Part shown: piece by piece, positions 37,369 to 45,860 of the stretch
How the letters are laid out: every line of letters begins with the position of its first letter
Numbering within the stretch: position 1 is the stretch's first letter
Origin: Puniceibacterium sp. IMCC21224
Lineage (GTDB): Bacteria > Pseudomonadota > Alphaproteobacteria > Rhodobacterales > Rhodobacteraceae
DNA: 64,000 nt
Assembly: GCF_001038505.1 (NCBI RefSeq)
Contig: NZ_LDPY01000001.1
Coordinates: 1,178,001-1,242,000, forward strand
Direction of reading: 5' to 3'
Program-made: the position numbers and the translations under genes
The notes under the pieces: generated by a model
The model's input: the letters and a program-made list of their open reading frames with translations, nothing else
Told to the model about the DNA's origin: nothing
Databases searched by the model: none

Positions 37369-39082
37369 CTTGTACCTCAAGGTTCAGATGTCCGGCCGCC
37401 ATATGAACTCTGCGGTCGCAGCAATCAAAATATTGTTCGTCATGCGTGGCAGCGAGGATCGTTTTGCCTGCATCCCTGAGGCCGGGCAGAATCTCGCGGT
37501 AGAACCGCCGCCGCGTCTCGGGGTCCTGGTCGGCAGCCCATTCATCAAGGATCAGGATCTGTCGATCCTCGGCCAGCGCCAGCGCCAGCCCAAGCCGTTT
37601 TTTCTGCCCTGTTGACAGCGCGGCGGGGTCGATCGTGCGCAGATCCGGGCCAAACTTGGCGCGTATACCAAGTTCGGTTAACCAGTATTCGAACCGTTTC
37701 AATCCGGCCTCATCCAACCCGTAAGGTTCAGGAAAGACGTGAAAATCGGCGAAAACTGTCGAAAACAAATTGCGATAGCTTTGTTGCTGGTACAGCGGAG
37801 TCGGGGTGCCGTTCAGCAGGATGTCGCCCGTCCTGCGCGGATACAGACCTGTGAGAACCCGGAGCAGCGTGGTTTTGCCCGATCCATTACCGCCGGTCAT
37901 AAAGACGATTTCATTTCGGGTCAGAGCCAGGTCGATATCGGTGATGGCGAACCCTTGATCGCCGCCGTGGCGATAACTGAGGTTGGCCAGCTCCAAGGAT
38001 TGGAACGGATCTGATTCCTCGCTGATGATGTCTTGTTCGCGTCGGGCTGACAGCTCGGCAACGCGGGCTTGGAATGCGTCGATTTCCGTCAGTGCGTATT
38101 GCGCTGTTGTCACCTGCTGAAAAGTTTGCACCACCGCGCTGATTGGCCCCAGAAGAAAGATCACCGCAATCATGATGCGTGAGATGTCGCCGGAAGACTC
38201 CTGTGATAGCAGCGGCATGACGAACACAACCGACCCGGCCATCAGATATGAGGCCGAGTTGCCGGTGGCCAGCATGCCGGCAAAATGCGCCGCCGCGTTG
38301 CTGCGTCCCTGAGCCAGTTTGTCCGACCGGGTCTGTACATCGGTGTGGAAATCGCGGCGCCGTGCGGGGTTGAGGCTTAGTTCCTTGGCTCCGCGCACCA
38401 ACCCTTCGGTGATTTCGCGGTACGCCTCTTCCGCGCGGGTGGCGCGACGCATGTCGTCCTCAAGCAGGCTGCGGCTGGTTAGAAATCCCGCAACGGTCAA
38501 GACGACCACAATTGTGGTCAACAGCGCTGCGAGGGGTGACAGGAACAACAGGTAGGCGAACATGAACAGCAGCAGTACAAGGCCTTCTGCCCCCGCGATG
38601 ATCGGTACAAGCGTCTGAGACAGCGCCGAATAATGCGCGTCGGCGCCGTCCATGACATTGCGTAGGCCGACGGCCTGGATGTCCTCGAGAGACAAGTTCA
38701 GGACATCCTCTGCCGTGGCCAGACGACGATCGTGTAGCGCCATTTCGATGGATTGCGTGGCCTCGCGGATCAGGTAGTTCTGCGCCCAGCGATAGATCAC
38801 CAGCAACAGCAAAAAGCCAAAGGCCATCAGCCGGGAATAGCCGTGATATTCGACTTCGCGTGCCTCTGCGTTCAGCAGGAACAGCACCACGGTGCCACAG
38901 GTCGCTGACAGGATCGCGACGATCCCAAGGTTCAGAAGCCCCGGTCGCCCGATGGAAGACCAGAGCTGGAACAGCCCGAAACCCCGTGCATTCTGCCCGG
39001 TCCGGCTGCCTGAGGCCATCAGCCTCAAAAGCCTTTCGCCCAGCCCATCGGGCTGAGCGGTTGTAGACGCCTTTCTGGTCAT
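37352..39082 (-). CDS. Cyclic-peptide export ABC transporter, SyrD/PvdE family
   Basis: A 576-aa half-size ABC exporter with a fused membrane domain (six predicted helices within about 45-320, for example LNLGIVAILSATCGTVVLFL) and an ATPase domain (about 355-576). Visible ATPase motifs are Walker A GGNGSGKTT, signature LSTGQKKR, Walker B ILILDEWAAD and the switch ATHDEQ. The family exports non-ribosomal peptides such as syringomycin and pyoverdine precursors from the cytoplasm. Its place beside the assembly line and a type II thioesterase fits export of the predicted lipopeptide. It is third in an apparent operon: DUF697 gene, small membrane protein gene, this gene, SPFH gene, thioesterase gene. 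Confidence 0.92.
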   Translation of the reverse strand: MTRKASTTAQPDGLGERLLRLMASGSRTGQNARGFGLFQLWSSIGRPGLLNLGIVAILSATCGTVVLFLLNAEAREVEYHGYSRLMAFGFLLLLVIYRWAQNYLIREATQSIEMALHDRRLATAEDVLNLSLEDIQAVGLRNVMDGADAHYSALSQTLVPIIAGAEGLVLLLFMFAYLLFLSPLAALLTTIVVVLTVAGFLTSRSLLEDDMRRATRAEEAYREITEGLVRGAKELSLNPARRRDFHTDVQTRSDKLAQGRSNAAAHFAGMLATGNSASYLMAGSVVFVMPLLSQESSGDISRIMIAVIFLLGPISAVVQTFQQVTTAQYALTEIDAFQARVAELSARREQDIISEESDPFQSLELANLSYRHGGDQGFAITDIDLALTRNEIVFMTGGNGSGKTTLLRVLTGLYPRRTGDILLNGTPTPLYQQQSYRNLFSTVFADFHVFPEPYGLDEAGLKRFEYWLTELGIRAKFGPDLRTIDPAALSTGQKKRLGLALALAEDRQILILDEWAADQDPETRRRFYREILPGLRDAGKTILAATHDEQYFDCCDRRVHMAAGHLNLEVQDDANQ

Positions 39083-39093
39083 GCTTTCGACAA

Positions 39094-39258
39094 CTAATGT
39101 TTAGGCTGAGTCAGTAGCAGCATGATGGCCACGATCAGCGGCGTGAGGATGATGGCGAAGACAAATGCCCCACCAAATCCCAAGGCACGGTCGCGCCCGA
39201 ACAGCCCTACAATGGCGCAGAGTCCAAGATAGGTTATGACGACGACCGGATGCATCAT
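39094..39258 (-). CDS. Small membrane protein, 54 aa
   Basis: A short minus-strand reading frame between the DUF697 gene and the exporter. It begins MMHPVVVITYLGLCAIVGLF, has a basic loop GRDRALGFGG and a second helix AFVFAIILTPLIVAIMLLL, and ends TQPKH. The two hydrophobic helices with a charged turn, the 9-base spacing after the DUF697 stop and the 11-base gap to the exporter start make it a credible gene. I do not recognise a family. It may be an accessory subunit of the exporter or SPFH complex. Confidence 0.65.
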   Translation of the reverse strand: MMHPVVVITYLGLCAIVGLFGRDRALGFGGAFVFAIILTPLIVAIMLLLTQPKH

Positions 39259-39267
39259 TGGCCGGAC

Positions 39268-39756
39268 CTATTTTGCTCTCGCGGACGAGAACTCTTCTTG
39301 CAGGTCTTTCTTGATCGCATCAACGCTGAAGTCGAGCATGGATCCGCCGCCTTCAAAGTGGCGCACAAATATCTTGCCGATGGCGTAGGTGGATGCAGCG
39401 GCAAAGGTCGCCATGCCTGCACTGCCAATCAGCGTACCGCTGAACGGGATCAGTTTGACTGACGCGCCCAGCAGGCTGGTGCTGACAGCGGCCGGGGCAA
39501 GCGTCCCGAGCAGCGATGTGATCACCGCCTTGAGATTCTGTTCGTCTGCGTCCTGACCGTAAGCCGCAGCAATCTTGCGGACCATTTGAATCTGGACTGC
39601 ACCAATGGCAAGCAGGTCAAGATAGGGCACTGGCACAATGCCACCCGCCGCCGACCATTTCACCGAGGAAGAGATGATTTCGGCAGCTTTCTGATGCCGC
39701 ATATCGGCTTCGGTTGTCGTTTTTTCGTCGTCTTTCGCAATCGTTGCAGTCGCCAT
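39268..39756 (-). CDS. DUF697 family membrane-associated protein
   Basis: A 162-aa protein. After a charged N-terminus (KDDEKTTTEADMRHQKA) comes the DUF697 pattern: IISSSVKWSAAGGIVPVPYL, DLLAIGAVQIQMVRKIAAAY, then two glycine/alanine-rich hydrophobic stretches (LLGTLAPAAVSTSLLGASVK and GTLIGSAGMATFAAASTYAI) and an amphipathic C-terminal helix ending FSVDAIKKDLQEEFSS. DUF697 domains occur on their own or fused to GTPases, and their function is poorly known. GAGGTGACACA precedes the ATG. It is the first gene of the minus-strand exporter/SPFH/thioesterase operon. Confidence 0.82.
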   Translation of the reverse strand: MATATIAKDDEKTTTEADMRHQKAAEIISSSVKWSAAGGIVPVPYLDLLAIGAVQIQMVRKIAAAYGQDADEQNLKAVITSLLGTLAPAAVSTSLLGASVKLIPFSGTLIGSAGMATFAAASTYAIGKIFVRHFEGGGSMLDFSVDAIKKDLQEEFSSARAK

Positions 39757-40035
39757 TGTGTCACCTCATGTCGGTTGGAATGAAATCGGACCGAAGGTCA
39801 GGCTATGCCCGAAATTCAGCTTTCCGCCGCGTCATTACTACAACAGTTATTCGATACCCAAAGGCCAAAGTCCAACCTTATTTGCCCTGTTCAAAACGTT
39901 TCGGCCCGGTTTTTTCGATGTGAAACAACGAAATTTACCAGAAGACATGCGGGATTCGGAAATAGTAAAGAAATGGTTAATTTCTGGGGAAATTTTCCCG
40001 TGAGGGGATAGAATATTTGAAAAATATTTTAAGCG
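39757..40035. other. AT-richer intergenic region, probable promoter of the exporter operon
   Basis: These 279 bases are clearly less GC-rich than the surroundings and carry no supported gene. They separate the phosphopantetheinyl transferase gene from the DUF697-exporter operon on the same strand. The GGGAAA-T-TTTCCC dyad near 39990 and AT-rich repeats near 40015-40030 may form the transferase terminator or a promoter/operator. No motif is decisive. Confidence 0.4.
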
Positions 40036-40782
40036 TCAGCGCGGCCGGAAATCGTTCGGAACAATCTGCGCCGACCGCGCACAAAACGTCAATACCTGCC
40101 CCCGCCACCACGCTGCCCGGACGTATAATGTGCGTTGATGTCCGAGCTGTGAGGCCAAGTCTGGCATCAGCTCAAAATGCAGTATGTCGTCTGTGAGTGC
40201 CGTCAATCGCGCCTCGTGAAAGTCGACAAAGCGCCTCACGGTTGGATAAACCGCCTTGAACAACGCCTCCTTGGCCGAAAACAGCAGCGTGAACCCCGCC
40301 TCAGACCAAGGCGTGTTGACAAGAAGCGCCAGTTCGTCGGGATGAACAATCCGAGGGCCAAGGCCGAGGCTGTCGTCCGGCGCGACCGGGGCTTCGACGT
40401 CGATGCCAAGACCAGAAAATTGCTGCGACGCCCCGACGACACATATGACGAATCCGCTGTTGTGCGTGAGACTGCCTATGACGCCAGACGGCCAGATTGG
40501 TGCCCGGTCTGGCCCAAGTAATGGCCAGTCCACTGTGCTGCTGTCAAACACTGGCGGAGTGGGGCGCAATTGCCGGATTGCATAACGCGCACAGGTCCGC
40601 CCCGCCCGGTATTCGCCCTGACGCTTGGCGACTGCCCGCCCCAGCACTGGGGGCAGGGAAATTCCCAGCGTCGCCATATCGCTGCCATCCAGTGTCATCC
40701 AGCGGGCGGATAATCCGGCGTCGTCAAGCCATGTCGGCAGCGCTGCGACTGTATCGTCAGTGGAGAGCGGCCCGGCATTCAT
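40036..40782 (-). CDS. 4'-phosphopantetheinyl transferase, Sfp/EntD type
   Basis: A 248-aa EntD-like transferase that attaches the phosphopantetheine arm of CoA to the carrier-domain serines of the NRPS/PKS proteins. Signatures are RQGEYRAGRTCARYAIRQL, IGSLTHNSGF, the metal-binding GIDVE, and FSAKEALFKAVYP. The three assembly-line proteins together have seven carrier domains needing activation, so this is the likely cognate enzyme. The ATG at 40782 is used; an in-frame GTG at 40794 would add four residues. It is encoded on the same strand as the exporter operon, upstream of it, with an AT-rich gap between. Confidence 0.92.
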   Translation of the reverse strand: MNAGPLSTDDTVAALPTWLDDAGLSARWMTLDGSDMATLGISLPPVLGRAVAKRQGEYRAGRTCARYAIRQLRPTPPVFDSSTVDWPLLGPDRAPIWPSGVIGSLTHNSGFVICVVGASQQFSGLGIDVEAPVAPDDSLGLGPRIVHPDELALLVNTPWSEAGFTLLFSAKEALFKAVYPTVRRFVDFHEARLTALTDDILHFELMPDLASQLGHQRTLYVRAAWWRGQVLTFCARSAQIVPNDFRPR

Positions 40783-40940
40783 TGGTTCCGCCACCCGGAC
40801 ACAAGCCTACAAGCGACCCTGGCTGGCGCGTTTTGAAGAAGAGCGGTCTGTTGGGGGTCAAATTGGCGCATCATGGCACGAGCCTACAAACCCTTGAGGC
40901 CGGATGAAAGATGCCGATCACGCAGCAGGCGCGGATATGG

Positions 40941-41741
40941 TCAATCCAGGAACGCCTTTTCCACGACAAACTGCGCCGGGGCCGAATTTGCGCCCTCTTG
41001 CAGGCCAGCCGCCTCGCACAGCCCCATTATGTCCTTGTTCAGTGCCAGATTTCCGCAAACCATCACGCGGTCAGTGTCGGCCGACCAGTGCGGCAGGCCA
41101 AGGCTGTCAAACACCTGACCCGAGCGGATGTGATCGCTGATCCGGCCTTCGTGCGCCGACGGCTCGCGCGTGGTGGTGGGGTAGTAGTGCAGCTTGTCCG
41201 CGACCAATTCGCCGATCAGGGGATCGTCGGGCAGGGCCGCGACGATTTCTGCGCCATAGGTCAGCTCGGCTTTGGTGCGGCAGGTATGGGCAAGAATGAC
41301 GTGATCGTACCGCTCCCAAGTCTCGGGGTCGCGCAAAAGCGAGGCAAAGGGCGCAACACCTGTGCCGGTGCAAACCAGCCACAGCCGTTTTCCCGGCAGC
41401 AATGCATCATGCACCAGCGTGCCCACAGGTTTCGGGCGCAGCACAATTTCGTCCCCCGCGACGATCTTTTGCAGGCGTGACGTTAGCGGTCCGTCCGGCA
41501 CCTTGATCGAATAGAACTCCAACTCGTCATCCCAGGACGGTGAGGCAATGGAATAGGCGCGCAACAGCGGTTTCCCGTCCTCCTTGAGCAATCCGATCAT
41601 CACGAATTCGCCAGAGCGGAACCGCAGCGACGCGGGGCGCGTCACGCGAAACGAAAACAGGGTGTCGGTCCAGTGACGAACCGAGGTGACGGTCTGCGCA
41701 TCTGGCAGGGTCTTGGTGGCGGGTTTGGTCTGAACATTCAT
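40941..41741 (-). CDS. fpr: Ferredoxin-NADP(+) reductase
   Basis: A 266-aa bacterial-type FAD flavoprotein exchanging electrons between NADPH and ferredoxin. The FAD-binding signature is RAYSIASPSWDDELEFYSIK, the NADP-binding GTGVAPFASLLRDPE, and the protein ends with the typical VVEKAFLD tail. The start MNVQTKPATK (ATG at 41741) is chosen because the longer frame to 41855 would cover the upstream ferredoxin gene and family members start near here. It follows the seven-iron ferredoxin gene by 13 bases on the same strand, so the two are probably an operon supplying reduced ferredoxin. The neighbouring redox operon may be a client (inference). Confidence 0.94.
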   Translation of the reverse strand: MNVQTKPATKTLPDAQTVTSVRHWTDTLFSFRVTRPASLRFRSGEFVMIGLLKEDGKPLLRAYSIASPSWDDELEFYSIKVPDGPLTSRLQKIVAGDEIVLRPKPVGTLVHDALLPGKRLWLVCTGTGVAPFASLLRDPETWERYDHVILAHTCRTKAELTYGAEIVAALPDDPLIGELVADKLHYYPTTTREPSAHEGRISDHIRSGQVFDSLGLPHWSADTDRVMVCGNLALNKDIMGLCEAAGLQEGANSAPAQFVVEKAFLD

Positions 41742-41754
41742 CGGGTGGGTCCTA

Positions 41755-42096
41755 TCAGGCGGCTTCGGCGGCGGGCTTGTCAGAAAAGAGCGTGTCCAGC
41801 TTGTCAGGCTGTCCGTCCAGGGCGTCCGCTTCGGGCAGCGGTTCTTTCGCGTCAACGATCACGGGCCAGAGGGCGGCATATTTTGCATTGAAGGCGACCC
41901 ATTTTTCCATGCCGTCCTCGGTATCGGCACGGATGGCATCCGCCGGGCATTCCGGTTCGCACACACCACAGTCGATGCATTCATCCGGGTCGATCACCAG
42001 CATGTTTTCGCCCTCGTAAAAGCAGTCCACCGGGCAGACTGACACGCAGTCGGTGTATTTGCAGCCAATGCAGTTGTCGGTCACGACATAGGTCAT
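41755..42096 (-). CDS. fdxA: Seven-iron ferredoxin FdxA ([3Fe-4S][4Fe-4S])
   Basis: A 113-aa FdxA-type ferredoxin. After MTYVVTDN come [18 protein letters not shown] and [12 protein letters not shown], the arrangement of Azotobacter-type seven-iron ferredoxins, followed by the C-terminal extension ending KPAAEAA. The first six residues and length match the family when the ATG at 42094-42096 is used. The longer frame to 42204 has no recognisable content. It is divergent from the DUF971 gene and directly upstream of ferredoxin-NADP reductase. Confidence 0.94.
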   Translation of the reverse strand: MTYVVTDNCIGCKYTDCVSVCPVDCFYEGENMLVIDPDECIDCGVCEPECPADAIRADTEDGMEKWVAFNAKYAALWPVIVDAKEPLPEADALDGQPDKLDTLFSDKPAAEAA

Positions 42097-42233
42097 CTTT
42101 TTAGCGTCCTTTCCTGTTTGAGGCTGAGTGTGCTGCGCTGCGGCGCGCCTGTCCGTCAATAAATTGCTATTGTCGGATTCTGCGGAGCGGCATCCTGGTG
42201 GCAACCGAAGACAAGACCACAGGAAGCTTTGAA

Positions 42234-42524
42234 ATGATCAACACATTGGCCGCAACCCCCGACAGCCGCGCCCTGACCGTGACATGGGACAGCGGTGAGG
42301 AATCAACTCTCTCGGCTGAAATTCTGCGCCGCGAGGCGCGTGACGCCTATTCGATCCGCGAACGGGTGGATCACGGTGTGGTGCGCGTCCTTCCGGGGAT
42401 AGCGATCACTGCGCTGGTTCAGGTTGGGCATGGCGGCGTGAACGTCCATTTTTCAGACGGCCATGACCGCGCGATCTATCCATTCGAGTATCTGCGCGAA
42501 CTCGTCGACCGCTTTGACAACTAA
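42234..42524 (+). CDS. DUF971 domain protein
   Basis: A 96-aa stand-alone DUF971 protein (the fold also found at the N-terminus of gamma-butyrobetaine hydroxylase), with [41 protein letters not shown] and [10 protein letters not shown]. Stand-alone members are often linked to iron-sulphur protein biology, but the exact role here is unknown. The ATG at 42234 has AGGAAG 8 bases upstream and is preferred over GTG 42198. It is followed 62 bases later by the AprA-like flavoprotein gene on the same strand, so it may open that operon. Confidence 0.8.
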   Translation: MINTLAATPDSRALTVTWDSGEESTLSAEILRREARDAYSIRERVDHGVVRVLPGIAITALVQVGHGGVNVHFSDGHDRAIYPFEYLRELVDRFDN

Positions 42525-42586
42525 TTGACAGAGGTCATGCCGCGCTGCGGCGCAGGCTGATTCCAGCAACCTAAAGGAAGCCGAAA

Positions 42587-44329
42587 ATGGACGAGATACT
42601 GGACGGACTGACGCAGATCGACTGCGACATCCTCGTGATCGGAGGCGGGACCGCCGGCCCGATGGCCGCGCTCAAGGCTAAGAAAAAGAACCCCAAAGCC
42701 AATGTTGTTCTGCTCGACAAGGCGAATGTAAAACGCTCGGGCGCGATCTCGATGGGGATGGACGGGCTGAACAATTCGGTCATCCCCGGCTATGCCACGC
42801 CCGAGCAGTACACCAAGGAAATCACCATCGCCAATGACGGCATCTGTGATCAGGCCGCGGTCTATCGCTATGCCGAGGAATGCTACGGCATCATCCAGGA
42901 ACTCGACAGCTTTGGCATCCGGTTTCAAAAGGATCAGAACGGCGAATACGACGTCAAAAAGGTGCACCATATCGGCACCTACGTCCTGCCGATGCCCAAC
43001 GGCGACACCGTGAAAAAGGCGCTGTACCGCCAGTTGCGCAAGGCGCGCATCAACATCGTCAACCGCTATATGGCAACCCGCCTGCTGACTGGCGAAGGCC
43101 GCGTCGCCGGTGCGATCTGCGTCAACACCCGCACGGCTGAATTCCTTGTGGTGCGCGCCAAGGCGGTGATCATGGGGTTGGGGGCGGCGGGGCGTCTGGG
43201 CCTGCCGACCAGCGGCTACCTTTATGGCACCTACGAGAACGCCAGCAATTCGGGCGAAGGCTATGCAATGGCGTATCACGCCGGTGCGGGCCTTGCGAAC
43301 CTCGAATGCTATCAGATCAATCCGCTGATCAAGGATTACAACGGTCCCGCCTGCGCCTATGTGGCCGGTCCGCTGGGCGGATATACCGCCAACGCGGCGG
43401 GCGAACGGTTCATAGAATGCGACTACTGGTCCGGCCAGATGATGCAGGAATTCTTTGACGAACTTCAGGGCGGCAAGGGGCCGGTGTTCCTGAAACTCAA
43501 CCACCTGGCCGAGGAAACCGTGGCCGAGATCGAGCGCGTGCTACACATCGTAGAACGGCCTACGCGCGGGCATTTCCACGCCGGGCGCGGCACGGATTAC
43601 CGCAAGACGATGATCGAGATGCATATCTCGGAAATCGGATTTTGCTCGGGTCATTCGGCCAGCGGTGTCTTTGTTGACGAAAACGCCCGCACCACGATCA
43701 AGGGTCTTTATGCGGCCGGCGACATGGCGAACGTGCCGCACAACTACATGCTGGGCGCCTTTACCCACGGTGCCTTTGCTGGTGAGGATGCCGCCGACTA
43801 TATCAAAGACATGGATTTTGCCGAATTCGACCACGCCGAGGTCGAGGCCGAGCGCATCCGCGTCATGGCCCCGACCAAGCGCGACGACGGCATCCCCCCC
43901 AACCAGATCGAATACAAGACCCGCCGTCTGGTGAACGACTACCTTCAGCCTCCCAAGGTCACGGCCAAGATGCAGCTGGCGCAGAAACGCTTTGCCGAGG
44001 TGCGCGAGGATATGGAGCAGGGGATGTATGTCCGCGATGCCCATGAACTCATGCGCTCGCTTGAGGCGTCGACGATTCTGGACTGTGCGGACATGGCCGC
44101 CGCGGCATCGCTCTATCGCACCGAAAGCCGCTGGGGGTTGTATCACAACCGGGTGGAGTATGAGCGCGACGACGAAAACTGGTTCTGCCACACGATCCTA
44201 ACCAAGGGGGCCGATGGCCAGCCCGCGCACGCCAAGAAGGCGGTGCAGCCCTACGTCGTCGACATCGCGGACGAGGAGAAGGACGCCTATTACAACCAGC
44301 GCGTCGATCCCTCGGTCGCAGCAGAATAA
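42587..44329 (+). CDS. AprA-like FAD-dependent oxidoreductase (fumarate reductase superfamily)
   Basis: A 580-aa flavoprotein of the fumarate reductase/adenylylsulfate reductase alpha superfamily. The FAD dinucleotide fold is near the N-terminus (DILVIGGGTAGPMAALKAKK). VKRSGAISMGMDGLNN and the C-terminal flavin segment GLYAAGDMANVPHNYMLGAF resemble AprA more than succinate dehydrogenase. It is shorter than true AprA (about 620-660). An 80-aa dicluster ferredoxin gene follows directly, mirroring the AprA/AprB pairing. No sat, qmo or aprM gene is present, so sulphate respiration is unlikely. AprBA-like pairs are known in marine Pelagibacter and have been linked to sulfite handling. The substrate here is unknown. 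CDSs downstream suggest an imported sulphur or nitrogen compound (inference). Confidence 0.85.
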   Translation: MDEILDGLTQIDCDILVIGGGTAGPMAALKAKKKNPKANVVLLDKANVKRSGAISMGMDGLNNSVIPGYATPEQYTKEITIANDGICDQAAVYRYAEECYGIIQELDSFGIRFQKDQNGEYDVKKVHHIGTYVLPMPNGDTVKKALYRQLRKARINIVNRYMATRLLTGEGRVAGAICVNTRTAEFLVVRAKAVIMGLGAAGRLGLPTSGYLYGTYENASNSGEGYAMAYHAGAGLANLECYQINPLIKDYNGPACAYVAGPLGGYTANAAGERFIECDYWSGQMMQEFFDELQGGKGPVFLKLNHLAEETVAEIERVLHIVERPTRGHFHAGRGTDYRKTMIEMHISEIGFCSGHSASGVFVDENARTTIKGLYAAGDMANVPHNYMLGAFTHGAFAGEDAADYIKDMDFAEFDHAEVEAERIRVMAPTKRDDGIPPNQIEYKTRRLVNDYLQPPKVTAKMQLAQKRFAEVREDMEQGMYVRDAHELMRSLEASTILDCADMAAAASLYRTESRWGLYHNRVEYERDDENWFCHTILTKGADGQPAHAKKAVQPYVVDIADEEKDAYYNQRVDPSVAAE

Positions 44330-44340
44330 GGAGAGATTTC

Positions 44341-44583
44341 ATGCCCCTGGCCCAAACCGCTACAACCGTTCCCGTCGTCGTCAACAAGGATCTGTGCATC
44401 GCTGACAAAGGCTGCACCGTCTGCGTTGACGTCTGTCCGCTGGACGTGCTGCGCATCGCCGTGACCGATGACGGGACCAAGACAGCCTACATGAAGTATG
44501 ACGAATGCTGGTACTGCATGCCCTGCGAGGCGGACTGCCCCACCGGCGCCGTTACCGTCAACCTTCCCTATTTGCTGAAGTGA
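44341..44583 (+). CDS. Small dicluster [4Fe-4S] ferredoxin, AprB-like partner
   Basis: An 80-aa ferredoxin with eight cysteines in two clusters: Cys19, 25, 28, 32 (CIADKGCTVCVDVCP, with a widened first spacing) and Cys56, 59, 62, 66 (CWYCMPCEADCP). The aromatic-rich CWYCMPCEADCPTGAV resembles AprB cluster II. True AprB has a C-terminal tail of about 70 residues that is missing here. The gene follows the AprA-like flavoprotein by 11 bases with a strong AAGGAGAG ribosome-binding site, so the two proteins probably form an electron-transfer complex. Confidence 0.9.
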   Translation: MPLAQTATTVPVVVNKDLCIADKGCTVCVDVCPLDVLRIAVTDDGTKTAYMKYDECWYCMPCEADCPTGAVTVNLPYLLK

Positions 44584-44590
44584 GGGCCAG

Positions 44591-45553
44591 ATGACAGCTT
44601 TGTTCGAAGAATTTGACGATATCGCGGATCTGGCCCTGGGTCTGGACGACCCGTCGCCGGGGACACGGATCATGGCCGTGATCGATCTGGCCGACAGCGC
44701 CGATCCTGCGGCCATTCCCTATCTGACCCGGGCCATCGGTGACCCGGACGGGGGTGTGCGTAAACAGGCGGCGCTGGCGCTGACGTCGTTTGATGGCCCC
44801 GACACCGCAGCCGCGCTGGTGATTGCCCTGTCGGACAGCGATGCCGCCGTCCGCGAGGCCGCAGCCCTCAGCCTGACCGAGCTTAAGGACCCCAAGGCAG
44901 GCGATGCAATCCTGCCGCATCTGGGCGATCCGGATGAGTTCAAGCTGCTGTCCTGTTTTGCCGGCATCAAGGAACTGCGCCGCCCCGAGGCGATGGAGCC
45001 CGCCATTGCGGCATTTTCGCATGGCTCGGCGACCGTTCGGGTGCAGGCGGTGGGAGTTGTCGGGTGGTTGCAGGACGACGCATCGCTGCCTGCGCTACGT
45101 GACGCGGCAGGCGATATCGACCCCGCAGTACGCCGCGCTGCGCTGGCCGCGTTGGGCTTTGCCCGGTCGGGCACCGCACAAAAGGCGCTGGTTGAGGGGC
45201 TCACCGACCCTGAATGGCTGGTGCGCGAAGCCGCGGCCGAGACGCTGGCAAAAGTCGGCAGCTCCACCTGCATTCAGGCGCTGCGTTCGGCGCTGTCGGA
45301 TGATTTCTGGCAAGTGCGTCTCAAGGCGGTCCGTTCATTGGGCAAGCTGGGTGCGACCGAGGCGGCGATGCAGATCGGCGCAATGATGGAGCTGAACCTG
45401 CCCAATCTGCGCAAGGAATGCGCCGCGGTTCTGGGAGAACTTGCGGTGCAGGAAACGCGGCCCTTTCTGGCACCGTTCGAAGACGATGCAGACCCGGATG
45501 TACGCAAGAATGTGCGCTGGGCCTTGGCGCGGATCGACAAGGCCGCCGCCTGA
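44591..45553 (+). CDS. HEAT-repeat protein
   Basis: A 320-aa all-helical repeat protein made of PBS-lyase/HEAT units of about 31 residues, for example AIPYLTRAIGDPDGGVRKQA, ALVIALSDSDAAVREAAALS, AQKALVEGLTDPEWLVREAA and CIQALRSALSDDFWQVRLKA, ending DPDVRKNVRWALARIDKAAA. It has no catalytic motif and probably acts as a scaffold. It starts 7 bases after the ferredoxin stop and is the last gene before a terminator. The conserved-looking trio of flavoprotein, ferredoxin and HEAT protein suggests it binds or matures the iron-sulphur flavoprotein (inference). Confidence 0.85.
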   Translation: MTALFEEFDDIADLALGLDDPSPGTRIMAVIDLADSADPAAIPYLTRAIGDPDGGVRKQAALALTSFDGPDTAAALVIALSDSDAAVREAAALSLTELKDPKAGDAILPHLGDPDEFKLLSCFAGIKELRRPEAMEPAIAAFSHGSATVRVQAVGVVGWLQDDASLPALRDAAGDIDPAVRRAALAALGFARSGTAQKALVEGLTDPEWLVREAAAETLAKVGSSTCIQALRSALSDDFWQVRLKAVRSLGKLGATEAAMQIGAMMELNLPNLRKECAAVLGELAVQETRPFLAPFEDDADPDVRKNVRWALARIDKAAA

Positions 45554-45578
45554 TCTGACTAAAAACATAACACTGCCA

Positions 45579-45612
45579 GGCTCCTCGAACCGCAAGGTTC
45601 GGGGGGCTTTTC
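45579..45612 (+). terminator. Rho-independent terminator after the HEAT-repeat gene
   Basis: GGCTCCTCGAACC, loop GCAA, then GGTTCGGGGGGCTTTT. This strong stem with a tetraloop and T run lies 26 bases after the HEAT-protein stop, separating the flavoprotein operon from the transporter operon. Confidence 0.8.
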
Positions 45613-45860
45613 GCGGCCTAAGATTTAAGATTTAAAGCATTGAAATATAAAGATAAATTTTGAAGTGATTCGGGTCTGATTTGCCATGGAATCCGATCGG
45701 ATAAGCCAGATTAACGCGCAGATGCCGTCGGAATCAGGTGAAATTTTGGGCATGTCTCGGATGGCCGGTCACAATGTGCCTGCGCGGCTTTGAGGTTCGG
45801 CAATCGCACCGGATACTGGGGCAAGAAAATAGAAACGACCCAATCCTTCAGGAGCGACGC
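45613..45860. other. AT-rich promoter region of the transporter operon
   Basis: Immediately after the terminator the sequence is AT-rich (around 45615-45665), then returns to normal. An AGGAG ribosome-binding site precedes the ATG at 45861. I looked for an FNR/CRP-like dyad (TTGAT-N4-ATCAA) that the Crp-type regulator of this operon might use and found no convincing match. Confidence 0.4.

Noticed and set aside
42587..44583. True dissimilatory adenylylsulfate reductase AprAB
   Set aside because: The small subunit lacks the AprB tail, the large subunit is short, and no sat, aprM or qmo gene accompanies them.
45613..45860. FNR/CRP-type operator for the downstream operon
   Set aside because: No convincing TTGAT-N4-ATCAA or TGTGA-N6-TCACA dyad was found.
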